Below, piece by piece: positions 28,088 to 37,132 of a stretch of DNA of 51,989 bases. The number at the start of each line of letters is the position of its first letter. The first letter of the stretch is position 1. The stretch covers positions 1 to 51,989 of the forward strand of contig NZ_JADCDB010000034.1 in NCBI RefSeq assembly GCF_020252395.1. Reading direction: 5' to 3'. Under the pieces are notes generated by a model. That model made no database searches. It was not told where the DNA came from and saw only the letters and a list, made by a program, of their open reading frames with translations. Position numbers and translations under genes: made by a program. Origin of the DNA: Aestuariivirga sp. (lineage in GTDB: Bacteria > Pseudomonadota > Alphaproteobacteria > Rhizobiales > Aestuariivirgaceae).

Positions 28088-29143
28088 TTACTTGCACGCG
28101 TCGACCGTGCCAGCGGCCACGCCGGCGCAGACTTCTTCCTTGGTCACCCAGCCGCCATCGATGACGTCGTTCAGGTTGGCCTTGGTGATCGGGTTCGGAG
28201 CGATCAGAACGGCGTTCACTTCAACGCCCTTGGCGCCGGAGTTGAACTTGCCCACACCCGGAATATCGGAGTTGGCCTTGCCGTCGGCGATCATGTTGGC
28301 GAATTCAGCGGCGGCCTTGCCGAGCACGCGCGAGTCTTTCCAGACCGACACGAGCTGCGTGCCGAGCGCCACGCGGTTAAGGGCGGCCTTGTCGCCATCC
28401 TGGCCGGTCACCGGCACCGTGCCGGCGAGGCCCTGTGCCTCGAGAGCGGCAACGACGCCGCCGGCCATGCCGTCGTTCTCGGAGATCACCGCGTCCACCT
28501 TATTGTTCACCGAGGTCAGGCACTGTTCCATATTCTTCTGGGCGGCATCCGGCTTCCAGCCGTCGGTGAAGGTTTCACAGACGTTCTTGATCTTGCCGGC
28601 GTCGATGTTGGGCTTCAGCACTTCCATGATGCCTTGGAACAGGAAGGTGGCGTTCGGATCGCCCTTGTCGCCCTTGATGAAGGCGAAGTTGCCATCCTGG
28701 CGGCCCTTCTCGAGCATGGTCGAGGCCATCAGACGGCCGACGCCCACATTGTCGAAGGTGACGTAGAGCGCATCCGGATGCTCGACGAGCACGTCATAGG
28801 AAATCATCTTCACACCGGCGTCAGCCGCAGCCTGGAAGGCCGGCAGGATTGCGTCCGAGTCGAAGGCGACGACGAGAATGACGTTGCAGCCCTGGGTGAT
28901 CAGGCCCTCGATGTCGGCCTGCTGCTTGGCGGCGGAGCCCTGGGCGTCAGCCGAGAAATACTTGTTGCCGGCTGCCTCGACCACGGCCTTGATCGCCGCT
29001 TCATCGGTCTTCCAGCGCTCTTCCTGAAAGGTCTTCCAGGAGACGCAGATGTTCTTACCGGCCGCCATGGCCGGCGAGGTGGCGAGGCTGGCCGCGGCGA
29101 GCGCAACGGCTCCGGCCGCCAGTGTCAGGATCTTGCGATACAT
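28088..29143 (-). CDS. xylF: D-xylose-type periplasmic binding protein
   Basis: A 351-residue exported sugar-binding protein with a signal peptide of about 27 residues ending AMA. The mature part aligns with XylF: ERWKTDEAAI, the ISYDVL and YVTFDNVGVG strands, NKVDAVISENDGMAGG and VTGQDGD. ATG 29143 has GGAGGAGGAC upstream. The first gene of a four-gene importer/kinase operon, divergent from a ROK regulator. Xylose is the best guess for the substrate, though related pentoses cannot be excluded. Confidence 0.92.
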   Translation of the reverse strand: MYRKILTLAAGAVALAAASLATSPAMAAGKNICVSWKTFQEERWKTDEAAIKAVVEAAGNKYFSADAQGSAAKQQADIEGLITQGCNVILVVAFDSDAILPAFQAAADAGVKMISYDVLVEHPDALYVTFDNVGVGRLMASTMLEKGRQDGNFAFIKGDKGDPNATFLFQGIMEVLKPNIDAGKIKNVCETFTDGWKPDAAQKNMEQCLTSVNNKVDAVISENDGMAGGVVAALEAQGLAGTVPVTGQDGDKAALNRVALGTQLVSVWKDSRVLGKAAAEFANMIADGKANSDIPGVGKFNSGAKGVEVNAVLIAPNPITKANLNDVIDGGWVTKEEVCAGVAAGTVDACK

Positions 29144-29363
29144 TTGTTGGGTCCTCCTCCAAGCCGCTACGGCCCCCGTGAGACGCCTCCCTGAAGCAGC
29201 TTGTCGCCACCGCACGGGGTTCCTGGGCCATGGACGGTCTGTTGTTTTATTTCGGCGTCCAAAAAAATGTTGCGACAATCCGTCATCGGAGTCAACATGC
29301 AAAACAAGCAAAACAAAATAGTGCAGCGCAACAACAATGCTGCACGAGCGAAATGGGAGAGGC
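29144..29363. promoter_or_regulatory. divergent control region between xylF and ROK gene
   Basis: The 220-base region is AT-richer than its surroundings near 29240-29350. It has an imperfect inverted repeat TTTTATTT-N8-AAAAAAAT (29245-29268) and repeated CAAAACAAG/CAAAACAAA units near 29298-29315. ROK repressors of xylose and related genes bind AT-rich inverted repeats, so this is the likely operator site for both directions; this is inferred from position. Confidence 0.4.
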
Positions 29364-30623
29364 ATGCGGGAGAAGGCCGACAGCGATCTCGTGCGCCGGC
29401 AGAACCGCCTCCTGCTGATGGAGGCGCTGCGCCAGCACGGCGCCATGGCGCGGGTCGAGATGGGGCGGCACACAGGGCTGTCGCCCGCCTCGATCACCAC
29501 CATCTCCTCGCAGCTCATCGCCGACGGCATCCTCGAAGAGGCGCACGCCGCGCATGCCGCCGCCGAAGGCCCGCAGCGGCGCGGCCGGCCGGTGACGCGG
29601 ATCGATTTCAACCCGAGATCCGCGAATGTGGTGGCCGTGAAGGTATCGATCGACGGCATCGAGCTGGCGCTTGCCGACGGACGGGGCGCGATACTGGCGC
29701 GGCGCACCGCGCGCACAGCCACCTATGACGCCGGCCCGCTGGCCTTCGGCAAGCTGGTGGCGGACGAGATCACCACGCTCCTCGCCGGGGCGCGGGTGCC
29801 CAAGCGGCGCGTCGCCCGCGCCGGCATCGCGGTGCAGGGGGTGGCCGACTCGCAGGCGGGCACCGTGGTCTGGAGCCCGGCCTTCCGCGAGCGGAACATT
29901 TCCGTGGCCGCCACCATCGAGGGCCAGCTCGGCATTCCCTGCCGCGTGGCGAATGACGCCAACATGATCGCTGAGGGGCTGATCGGCAGCGACCGCCAGC
30001 GCTACGGCGGCACGGCGGCGGTGGTGTTCATGGGTTATGGCGTGGGCATGGGTCTCATCATCAATGGGCAGGTCTATCACGGACCCACCGGGGCCGCCGC
30101 CGAGTTCGGGCACATGAACCACCTGCCTGACGGACCCCTGTGCCGCTGCGGGCGGCGCGGCTGTGTGGAGGCCTATGTGGCGGATTACAGCCTGCTGCGC
30201 TGGGCCTCGGGCCATGCAGTGACGCAACCCCCTTCCTCCAACGCCATCCCGCAACAGGACATGCTGGCACTGGAAGCCGCAGCCCATCGCGGCGATCCAG
30301 CCGCCGTTGCAGCCTACGCCAAGGCGGGCGAAGCGCTGGGCTTTGGGCTTGCCCGCCTCATCGCAATCCTCACACCATCGCGCATCGTGCTGGCAGGGCC
30401 GGGCACGCGGGCCATGCCGCTGATCCGCCCGCATCTTGAGCGGGCGCTGGAACAGGGTGTGGTCGACGAGCTGCGCCGCACCGTCGAGATCGAGGTGGTG
30501 CCGATCGGCACCGACATGATCGTCAAGGGCACCATCGACCGCGCGCTGCGCCACGTCGACCGCGAAATCTTTGCCCATGGCCCGCTGACGAAGCGCGGCC
30601 GCGAACTGGAGACCGTCGCATGA
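29364..30623 (+). CDS. ROK-family transcriptional regulator
   Basis: A 419-residue protein with an N-terminal winged helix-turn-helix (residues about 10-70, LLLMEALRQHGAMARVEMGRHTGLSPASITTISSQL in pieces) and a ROK sugar-kinase-like domain with the zinc motif GPLCRCGRRGCVEAY. It probably represses the divergent xylFHG operon and responds to a sugar. ATG 29364 was chosen because GGGAGAGG precedes it; an ATG nine codons upstream has none. Its stop overlaps the next start by four bases, so it is coupled to the haloperoxidase-like gene. Confidence 0.88.
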   Translation: MREKADSDLVRRQNRLLLMEALRQHGAMARVEMGRHTGLSPASITTISSQLIADGILEEAHAAHAAAEGPQRRGRPVTRIDFNPRSANVVAVKVSIDGIELALADGRGAILARRTARTATYDAGPLAFGKLVADEITTLLAGARVPKRRVARAGIAVQGVADSQAGTVVWSPAFRERNISVAATIEGQLGIPCRVANDANMIAEGLIGSDRQRYGGTAAVVFMGYGVGMGLIINGQVYHGPTGAAAEFGHMNHLPDGPLCRCGRRGCVEAYVADYSLLRWASGHAVTQPPSSNAIPQQDMLALEAAAHRGDPAAVAAYAKAGEALGFGLARLIAILTPSRIVLAGPGTRAMPLIRPHLERALEQGVVDELRRTVEIEVVPIGTDMIVKGTIDRALRHVDREIFAHGPLTKRGRELETVA

Positions 30624-31942
30624 GCATCACCCGCCGCCGTGCCTTGCAACTGGGCGGCGCTGCCGCAGTCCTGGCGTTCACCGGCGGCATCGCGCGCGCC
30701 GGGGACAATGGTGGCGAGATCCTGCGCCAGTGGTACAAGGTGGTGCTGATGCTGGTGCGCCACACCGCCACCTACTCGCCGCCCGTGGCAAGCCGCGCCT
30801 TCGCCTATCTGGGCGTTGCGGCCTATCAGGCTGTGGCTTCAGGCTCGACCTCGCTGGTGTCGCTCGCAGGCCAGCTCAATGGCTTGAAGGCCCTGCCGCC
30901 GCGCGACCCCTCGAAGCGCTATAGCGACGCGGTGATCGCCCATTGCGTGATGGCCTCGGCGGTCAAGACCTTCTTCGGCAACACCGGCCCCACCGGCCAG
31001 CGCGTGATGGCGGCGGCCGAGAAGAAGCTGAAGGGCGATGCGCTGCAGGGCCTGCCTGACGGCGTAATCGCGGCGAGCCTTGCCTATGGCGAGACGCTGC
31101 AGGCGGCGATCATCGGCTGGTCGCAGGATGATGGCGGCGCCGTCATCGAGAACATGGGCTTTCCCATGGACTATCCCGTGTCGAAGGAGCCGGGGCACTG
31201 GGCGCCGACCAGCCCCATCCGCATGCAGCAGTTCCCGCTTCTGCCGAAGTGGGGCCAGAACCGAACATTCGCCATGCCATCGGGCGCAAGCTGCGGCCTG
31301 CCACCGCCGCCGCTCTACAGCGAAGACCCGAATTCCGATTTCGTGAAGCAGGCGAAGGAGGTCTATGACGTCACCACGCATCTGACGCCGGAGCAGATCG
31401 CCATCGCGCGCTTCTGGTCGGATGACCCGATGTTGTCCTTCACGCCGCCCGGCCACTGGATCGCCATCGCGCATGACTTGCTGGAGCAGGAAAATGCCGG
31501 GCTCGACAAGTCAGCCGAGGTGATGATGCGGCTGGGCGTGGCCATGGCGGATGGCTTCATCGGCTGCTGGAACGCCAAGTTCCGGTATGACTATGTGCGG
31601 CCCGTCACCGTCATCAAGAAACTGATCGACGCGAAATGGGAGCCGCTGCTCATCACCCCGCCCTTCCCCGAATATCCGAGCGGGCATTCGACGGGCTCAG
31701 GGGCCGCCGCCGCGGTGCTGACCGCGATCTATGGCGAGAACTTCGCCTTCACCGACCGCAGCCATGCGCGCGACGGGCTGGGCGAGCGCAAGTTCCCGAG
31801 CTTTGCCGCCGCGGCCGAGGAGGCCGGCATCTCGCGTATGTATGGCGGCATCCATTTCCGCCCCGCCATCGAACAGGGTCTCGTCCAGGGCCGTTGCATC
31901 GCGCAGTTCGCCATCGGGCTCCGCACGCGGAGCTCGACGTGA
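30620..31942 (+). CDS. vanadium-dependent haloperoxidase / PAP2-family enzyme, exported
   Basis: A 440-residue protein with a twin-arginine signal (TRRRALQ, cleavage about residue 27). All residues of the vanadate/phosphate site are present: K320-x6-R327-P, PSG-H356 (S354, G355) and R406-x5-H412, the last being the vanadate-linking His in haloperoxidases. Whether it binds vanadate and halogenates, or is an acid phosphatase, cannot be told from these motifs. It overlaps the ROK gene upstream and the FG-GAP gene downstream by four bases each. Confidence 0.85.
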   Translation: MSITRRRALQLGGAAAVLAFTGGIARAGDNGGEILRQWYKVVLMLVRHTATYSPPVASRAFAYLGVAAYQAVASGSTSLVSLAGQLNGLKALPPRDPSKRYSDAVIAHCVMASAVKTFFGNTGPTGQRVMAAAEKKLKGDALQGLPDGVIAASLAYGETLQAAIIGWSQDDGGAVIENMGFPMDYPVSKEPGHWAPTSPIRMQQFPLLPKWGQNRTFAMPSGASCGLPPPPLYSEDPNSDFVKQAKEVYDVTTHLTPEQIAIARFWSDDPMLSFTPPGHWIAIAHDLLEQENAGLDKSAEVMMRLGVAMADGFIGCWNAKFRYDYVRPVTVIKKLIDAKWEPLLITPPFPEYPSGHSTGSGAAAAVLTAIYGENFAFTDRSHARDGLGERKFPSFAAAAEEAGISRMYGGIHFRPAIEQGLVQGRCIAQFAIGLRTRSST

Positions 31943-33543
31943 GGACTTTCGCCATCGCATCCGCAACGCTTCTGATCTCGGCGCGCGCGGCGCTTGCCGG
32001 CGGCGGGCCGGTGGTCCCCTCCTTCGTGGAGGAAACGAAAACATCGGGCATCGCGAGCGTCTACAGCGGCGAATGGCAATACATGGTGGGTGGCGGCGCT
32101 GCCGCCTTCGACTGCAATGACGACGGCTTCGAGGACGTGCTGATCGCCGGGGGCGGGAAGCCTGCCACCTTCTACTTGAACAAGAGCACGCATGGCGGCG
32201 CCCTGAAATTCGAGAAGCACACGAGCGGCCTCGAATTCGACGCGATGACGGGCGCCTATCCGCTCGACGCCGACGGCGACGGCATCATGGATGTCGTGGC
32301 GCTGCGGGTGGGCGAGAACATGCTGATGAAGGGCAAGGGCAACTGCCAGTTCGCCCGCGCCAACGAGGACTGGGGCTTCGCGGGCGGCGACGGCTGGTCG
32401 ACGGCTTACGCCGCAACGTGGGAAAATGGAAATGACTGGCCCACGATCGCCATCGGCAACTACATCGACCGCACCGAGGAGCTGGAACCCTGGGGCTCCT
32501 GCACGCCCAATGTGCTGCAGCGACCCAGGGACGGAGGCAAGGGCTTCGCGCCGCCTCTTGAGCTGAAGCCCAGCTACTGCCCGCTCTCCATGCTGTTCAC
32601 CGACTGGAACAATTCCGGCACGCCCGACCTGCGCATGGCCAATGACCGCGAATATTACGAGGGCGGGCAAGAGCAGATGTGGCAGGTGCGGCCGGGCCAG
32701 CCGCCGAAGCTCTACCGGAAGGAAGATGGCTGGGCCTACCTGCGCATCTGGGGCATGGGGCTGGCGGGCTATGACCTCGATGGCGACGGTTTCCAGGAAT
32801 ATGCCATCACCTCGATGGCCGACAACAAGCTGCAGACGCTGAAGGAGCCGCCCAAGGATGGTTCTGCACCCAAGCCCACCTACAAGGACGTGGCTTGGCC
32901 CAGGGGTGTCACCGCGCACCGGCCCTTCATGGGCACCGACCTCAAGCCCTCGACCGCCTGGCACATCGACTTCCAGGACGTGAACAATGATGGGCTCGCC
33001 GATCTCTTCATCGCCAAGGGCAATGTCTCCGAGATGCCGGACTTCGCGATGAAGGACCCCAACAACCTGCTCGTCCAGGGCAAGGATGGCAAGTTCATCG
33101 AGATGGCCGATAAGGCGGGAGTCGCCTCGACCGAGACCTCGCGCGGCGCCGCCCTCGCCGACTTCAACCTCGATGGCCTCGTCGACCTCCTCGTCGTCAA
33201 CCGCAATGCGCCCACGCAGGTCTGGCGCAATGTGACGCCTGCTGCTGGCAACTGGATCGAGGTGAAGCTGCGGCAACCGGGCGGCAACGTCAACGCCATC
33301 GGCGCCATGGTTGAGGTGAAAACGCCGACGGGCCGCCAGACGCGCGAGGTCGTGTCGGGCGGGGGCCACGTCTCCGGCCAGTCCGGCTGGGTGCATTTCG
33401 GCATCGGCGATGCGAAGCAGGCCGAAGTTCGGGTGCGCTGGCCGGGCGAAGACTGGGGCAAACCCATGACGCTGGGGGCCAATCGCTTCGCGGTTCTGGA
33501 CAAGACGAAGGCTGAGGCTGAAGCGTGGACGCCCAACCCTTAA
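31939..33543 (+). CDS. secreted FG-GAP repeat protein with ASPIC/UnbV domain (CRTAC-like)
   Basis: A 534-residue exported protein with a signal peptide of about 20 residues (ending ALA). At least four calcium-binding-like FG-GAP/VCBS loops are seen: DADGDGIMD, DLDGDGFQE, DVNNDGLAD and DFNLDGLVD, consistent with a beta-propeller. The C-terminus is an ASPIC/UnbV domain (NWIEVKLRQ.., GGGHVSGQS..VHFGIG). The start GTG 31939 overlaps the haloperoxidase stop (GTGA) and has GGAGC upstream. It likely forms a periplasmic partner or binds the same ligand as the enzyme before it. Confidence 0.85.
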   Translation: MRTFAIASATLLISARAALAGGGPVVPSFVEETKTSGIASVYSGEWQYMVGGGAAAFDCNDDGFEDVLIAGGGKPATFYLNKSTHGGALKFEKHTSGLEFDAMTGAYPLDADGDGIMDVVALRVGENMLMKGKGNCQFARANEDWGFAGGDGWSTAYAATWENGNDWPTIAIGNYIDRTEELEPWGSCTPNVLQRPRDGGKGFAPPLELKPSYCPLSMLFTDWNNSGTPDLRMANDREYYEGGQEQMWQVRPGQPPKLYRKEDGWAYLRIWGMGLAGYDLDGDGFQEYAITSMADNKLQTLKEPPKDGSAPKPTYKDVAWPRGVTAHRPFMGTDLKPSTAWHIDFQDVNNDGLADLFIAKGNVSEMPDFAMKDPNNLLVQGKDGKFIEMADKAGVASTETSRGAALADFNLDGLVDLLVVNRNAPTQVWRNVTPAAGNWIEVKLRQPGGNVNAIGAMVEVKTPTGRQTREVVSGGGHVSGQSGWVHFGIGDAKQAEVRVRWPGEDWGKPMTLGANRFAVLDKTKAEAEAWTPNP

Positions 33544-33546
33544 TGC

Positions 33547-33632
33547 CGTCACCCCAGCGCAAGCTGGGGCCCAGCTTCGGGCAGAAGACACGCGGACAGA
33601 AAGCTGGGTCCCGGCTTTCGCCGGAATGACGG
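33547..33632. repeat. REP-like palindromic repeat pair
   Basis: Two hairpins flank each other after the FG-GAP gene: CCCCAGC-gcaa-GCTGGGG (33552-33569) and CCGGC-tttc-GCCGG (33611-33624). The outer sequence CGTCA..and GGAATGACGG with GGGACCCAGC in reverse form is the common REP-type repeat of many alphaproteobacteria. It may also stop transcription after the operon. Confidence 0.65.
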
Positions 33633-33708
33633 TTCAGTGAGTTTGCACCATCCTGATTTTCTTTTCCCCTCCGCCACCTTATGACGGTAGCAAGACGGAG
33701 ACGGACCC

Positions 33709-34902
33709 ATGCCCCTGACACTCACCCGCCGCGGTTTCGCGAGCCTCGTTGCGCTGACGCCCTTTCTTTCGACTGCGCATGCCGAGGAGAGCTGGGCCGG
33801 CATCGAGAAACAGGCGAAGGGCCAGACCGTCTATTTCAACGCCTGGGCCGGGTCGCCGCAGGTCAACGACTATATCGCCTGGGCGGCGGGAGAGCTGAAC
33901 GCGCGCCATGGCATCACGCTCGAACATGTGAAGCTCACCGACACGGCGGAGGCGGTGCGCCGGGTGCGTGACGAGGTGAAGGCGGGCAAGGACGGCAGCG
34001 CCGGCCTCATCTGGATCAATGGCCAGAACTTCCACGTGATGAAGGAGGAGCAGCTGCTCTTCGGCCCCTTCGCCTGGGACCTGCCGAACTTCGCGCTGGT
34101 CGACACCGATGGCAAGCCGACGACGCTTGTCGATTTCGCCGAGGGCACCGAGGGGCTCGAATCGCCCTGGGGCATGGCGCAGCTCACCTTCTTCGCGGAT
34201 GGCGCGAAGCTCCCGGCGCCGCCGATGTCGATGATGGAGCTGCTCGACCTGGCGCGCGACGAGCCGGGCCGCATCGCCTATCCGGCCCCGCCCGATTTCC
34301 ACGGCGCCACCTTCGTCAAGCAGGCGCTGGCCGAAACCATCGCCGACCGCGCACTGCTGCCGCTCGCCATCGACAAGGACGATTTCAGGGAGGCCACGCA
34401 GCCGCTGTTCGCATTCCTCGACCAGCTGCACCCCTATCTGTGGCGAGAGGGCAAGCAGTTCCCGCTGACCCAGGCGCAAGTGACGCAGATGCTGTCTGAC
34501 GGCGAGCTGTTGATGGGCCTCACCTTCAATCCCAACGAGGCGGCGAACCTGGTCTCCTCCGGCACGCTGCCTGCCACCACCATCGCCTGGCAGAACCGCG
34601 GCGGCACAATCGGCAACACGCATTTCGTGGCCATCCCCGTTAATGCGAAAGCGAAGGCAGCAGCGCAGGTGGTGGCGAATTTCCTGCTCTCGCCGGAAGC
34701 CCAGGCGCGCAAGGCCGATCTCAAGGTCTGGGGCGATCCCACGGTGCTCGACATGGACAGGCTGACGCCCGGCCAGCGCGCATTGTTCACGGGCGGTGAC
34801 GCGCCCGGCGCGGTGAAGGACCCGGCCCGCACCATCCCGGAGCCGCATGGCAGCTGGGTGCCGCTGATCGAGGCCGCATGGCTCGAACGCTACGGCGCAT
34901 GA
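33709..34902 (+). CDS. ynjB: ABC transporter substrate-binding protein, YnjB family
   Basis: A 397-residue exported binding protein with a signal peptide containing an RR motif (LTRRGFASLV; cleavage after THAEE about residue 25). The mature start GQTVYFNAWAGS and the WINGQNFHVMKEE segment match the YnjB family, related to thiamine and putrescine binding proteins. The substrate is not known. ATG 33709 lies after AGACGGAGACGG. Its TGA overlaps the permease start (ATGA). It heads the four-gene ynjBCD-ynjF operon. Confidence 0.88.
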   Translation: MPLTLTRRGFASLVALTPFLSTAHAEESWAGIEKQAKGQTVYFNAWAGSPQVNDYIAWAAGELNARHGITLEHVKLTDTAEAVRRVRDEVKAGKDGSAGLIWINGQNFHVMKEEQLLFGPFAWDLPNFALVDTDGKPTTLVDFAEGTEGLESPWGMAQLTFFADGAKLPAPPMSMMELLDLARDEPGRIAYPAPPDFHGATFVKQALAETIADRALLPLAIDKDDFREATQPLFAFLDQLHPYLWREGKQFPLTQAQVTQMLSDGELLMGLTFNPNEAANLVSSGTLPATTIAWQNRGGTIGNTHFVAIPVNAKAKAAAQVVANFLLSPEAQARKADLKVWGDPTVLDMDRLTPGQRALFTGGDAPGAVKDPARTIPEPHGSWVPLIEAAWLERYGA

Positions 34903-36497
34903 ACAGGCTGGGTGCAGCACCGCTGCTGCTGCTCTGGGCGCTGCCGCTGCTCGCGCCACTCGCCATGCTGCTGCCCGCGGCGCTCGATGGCGAAGCATGG
35001 CGCATGGCGCTGGCGCACCCGCAGCTGTGGCCGGCGCTGGCCCTGTCGCTCGGCGCCGGAGCCGTCTCGACACTCGGTGCGCTGGCCCTCACGCTCACGC
35101 TGCTCGCCGGGCTCTACCGCAGCCGCGTTTGGGACAGCCTGCAGGCGCTCGCGGCTTCAGGCCTCGCCATCCCGCATCTGGCCTTCGCCATCGGCTTCGG
35201 CTTCCTCGTCATGCCATCCGGGCTGTTGGCGCGGCTCTTCATTGGAGGCGAAGCGCCGCCGCAATGGGTGAGCGTGCAGGACCCATGGGGGCTGACGCTG
35301 AGCCTGGCACTGGCGCTGAAAGAGCTTCCCTTCCTGCTCACCGCGGGGCTCGCACTCCTGTCGCGCGGCGACGCGGCGCTGCAACTGCGTCAGGCCTGCC
35401 GCGCGGCGGCAAGCCTCGGCCATGCGCCGGGCTCCGCCTTCCTGCGCGTGGTGCTGCCGCCGCTGCTGAAGGACCTTTGCTGGCCATTGATCATCGTCTT
35501 CGTCTATGGCGCCACAGTGGTCGACATGGCGCTGGTGCTGGGCCCGACGCAGCCGCCGGCACTGGCCGTGGTGATCTGGCATGCGCTCAATGACGTCGAT
35601 CCCGCCATGAATGGCATGGGACTCGCCATGGTGCTGCTGCTGACCGCCGCGCTGGCGCTGGTGCTGGGTGTTGTGGCCCTGTTGCTGCGGCGAGCTCGTG
35701 ACCCGCTGCACCGGCGGCTCGCTGCAGGCCCGTCACCGCTCAGCGCACCACGCGGCCTCGCGGTGCTGCTCGGCGCAGCGGCGCTGCTCATCCTCCTCCT
35801 CGCAATGGCGGTGCTGGTGATCCTCTCCTTCGCACCGCGCTGGCCCTACCCCGCGCTGCTGCCGCCCGTGGCGGATGGCGCAGCCTGGATGAAGATGACG
35901 GCAGCGCCATTGTGGGTGAGCCTGACGCTGTCGCTCACCGCCGCCGCGACAGCCGTCGCACTGGCGGTGCTGTGGTTCGAGACGCAGGCGCCCGCGCGCG
36001 ATAGCTGGGTGAACGGCCTTGCCCTTCTCGCCCTCGCGCTGCCGCAACTCGCCAGTGCGGGCGGGCAATACAAGCTGTTCTTGCCGCTGGGCCTCACCGG
36101 CACCGTGTTCGGACTGTTCCTGGCGCACCTGACACCGGTGGCCGCCTACGTGCTGATCGTGCTCGCCGGGCCTTACCGCGCCTTTGACGGGCGCTATGTG
36201 GCGGCGGCCCGCGCCCTCTCGGTGTCCCGCATCCGCGCCCTGCTGACGGTGAAGCTGCCGCTGCTGAAGGCGCCGCTGCTCACCGCCGCCGCCATCGGCT
36301 TCGCCGTGTCGATCGCGCAATATGTGCCGGCGCAACTGATCGCCGCGGGACGCTTCAGCACGCTGCCGATGGAGGCGGTGACGCTCGCTGCTGGCGGCAA
36401 CCGCGCCCTCACCGCCGCCTTCGCGCTGGCGCTGGCCACACCACCGCTCCTCGCCTTCCTCGCCGCCGCGATGCTGGGGAGGCCCAGGTGGCGCTGA
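34899..36497 (+). CDS. ynjC: ABC transporter permease, YnjC family (fused double permease)
   Basis: A 532-residue inner-membrane protein with two permease modules in tandem, about six hydrophobic segments each, as in ThiP-type and FbpB-type permeases. Each half carries the coupling-helix region (RQACRAAASLG near residue 170 and AARALSVSRIRAL near residue 440). It is coupled at both ends: four-base overlap with ynjB and ten-base overlap with ynjD. Strong Ala/Leu richness is typical of a high-GC membrane gene. Confidence 0.9.
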   Translation: MNRLGAAPLLLLWALPLLAPLAMLLPAALDGEAWRMALAHPQLWPALALSLGAGAVSTLGALALTLTLLAGLYRSRVWDSLQALAASGLAIPHLAFAIGFGFLVMPSGLLARLFIGGEAPPQWVSVQDPWGLTLSLALALKELPFLLTAGLALLSRGDAALQLRQACRAAASLGHAPGSAFLRVVLPPLLKDLCWPLIIVFVYGATVVDMALVLGPTQPPALAVVIWHALNDVDPAMNGMGLAMVLLLTAALALVLGVVALLLRRARDPLHRRLAAGPSPLSAPRGLAVLLGAAALLILLLAMAVLVILSFAPRWPYPALLPPVADGAAWMKMTAAPLWVSLTLSLTAAATAVALAVLWFETQAPARDSWVNGLALLALALPQLASAGGQYKLFLPLGLTGTVFGLFLAHLTPVAAYVLIVLAGPYRAFDGRYVAAARALSVSRIRALLTVKLPLLKAPLLTAAAIGFAVSIAQYVPAQLIAAGRFSTLPMEAVTLAAGGNRALTAAFALALATPPLLAFLAAAMLGRPRWR

Positions 36498-37132
36498 AGC
36501 TCGAGCACGTCTCGATCCGCCTCAATGACCGGACATTGATCCAGCCCCTGTCGCTCAGCGTGGAGACCGGCGAAACGGTGGCGCTGATGGGCGCCAGCGG
36601 CTCCGGTAAGTCGACGCTGCTGTCCTTCATCGCAGGCGGCCTCGAGCCGCCCTTCACCGCCACGGGCAAGGTGAGCCTCGACGGCGTGCAGCTCGACAGT
36701 CTGCCACCAGAGGCGCGACACATCGGCCGGCTGTTCCAGGACGATCTGCTCTTCCCGCACCTCACCGTGGGCGAAAACCTGCTCTTCGGCATGCCGCGCG
36801 GGCCCCGGCCTGCGCGGCTGGCGAGAGTCGACGCCGCCCTGGCGGAGGCGGAGCTGCCGGGCTTCGGCGAAAGGCCGCCGCACACGCTCTCCGGCGGCCA
36901 GCGCGCCCGCGTGGCGCTGATGCGCGCACTGGTGGCGGAGCCCCGCGCCATGCTGCTGGATGAGCCCTTCAACAAGCTCGACGCCCCCTTGCGCCAGGCG
37001 ATGCGCAGCTTCGTGTTCGAGCACATCGCGGCCCGCGGCATCCCCTGCCTTATGGTGACGCATGATGAAGCCGACGTACCGCCCGGCGGCCGCGTGCTGC
37101 GGCTGAAGGACGGCGAGGTGACCCATGCTTGA
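36488..37132 (+). CDS. ynjD: ABC transporter ATPase, YnjD family
   Basis: A 214-residue ATPase with Walker A GASGSGKST, signature LSGGQRA, Walker B AMLLDEP and the switch His in MVTHDEAD. GTG 36488 has GGGGAGG upstream and overlaps the permease. It lacks the extra C-terminal domain found in larger importer ATPases, as is usual for YnjD. It ends eight bases inside the next gene. Confidence 0.92.
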   Translation: MALKLEHVSIRLNDRTLIQPLSLSVETGETVALMGASGSGKSTLLSFIAGGLEPPFTATGKVSLDGVQLDSLPPEARHIGRLFQDDLLFPHLTVGENLLFGMPRGPRPARLARVDAALAEAELPGFGERPPHTLSGGQRARVALMRALVAEPRAMLLDEPFNKLDAPLRQAMRSFVFEHIAARGIPCLMVTHDEADVPPGGRVLRLKDGEVTHA

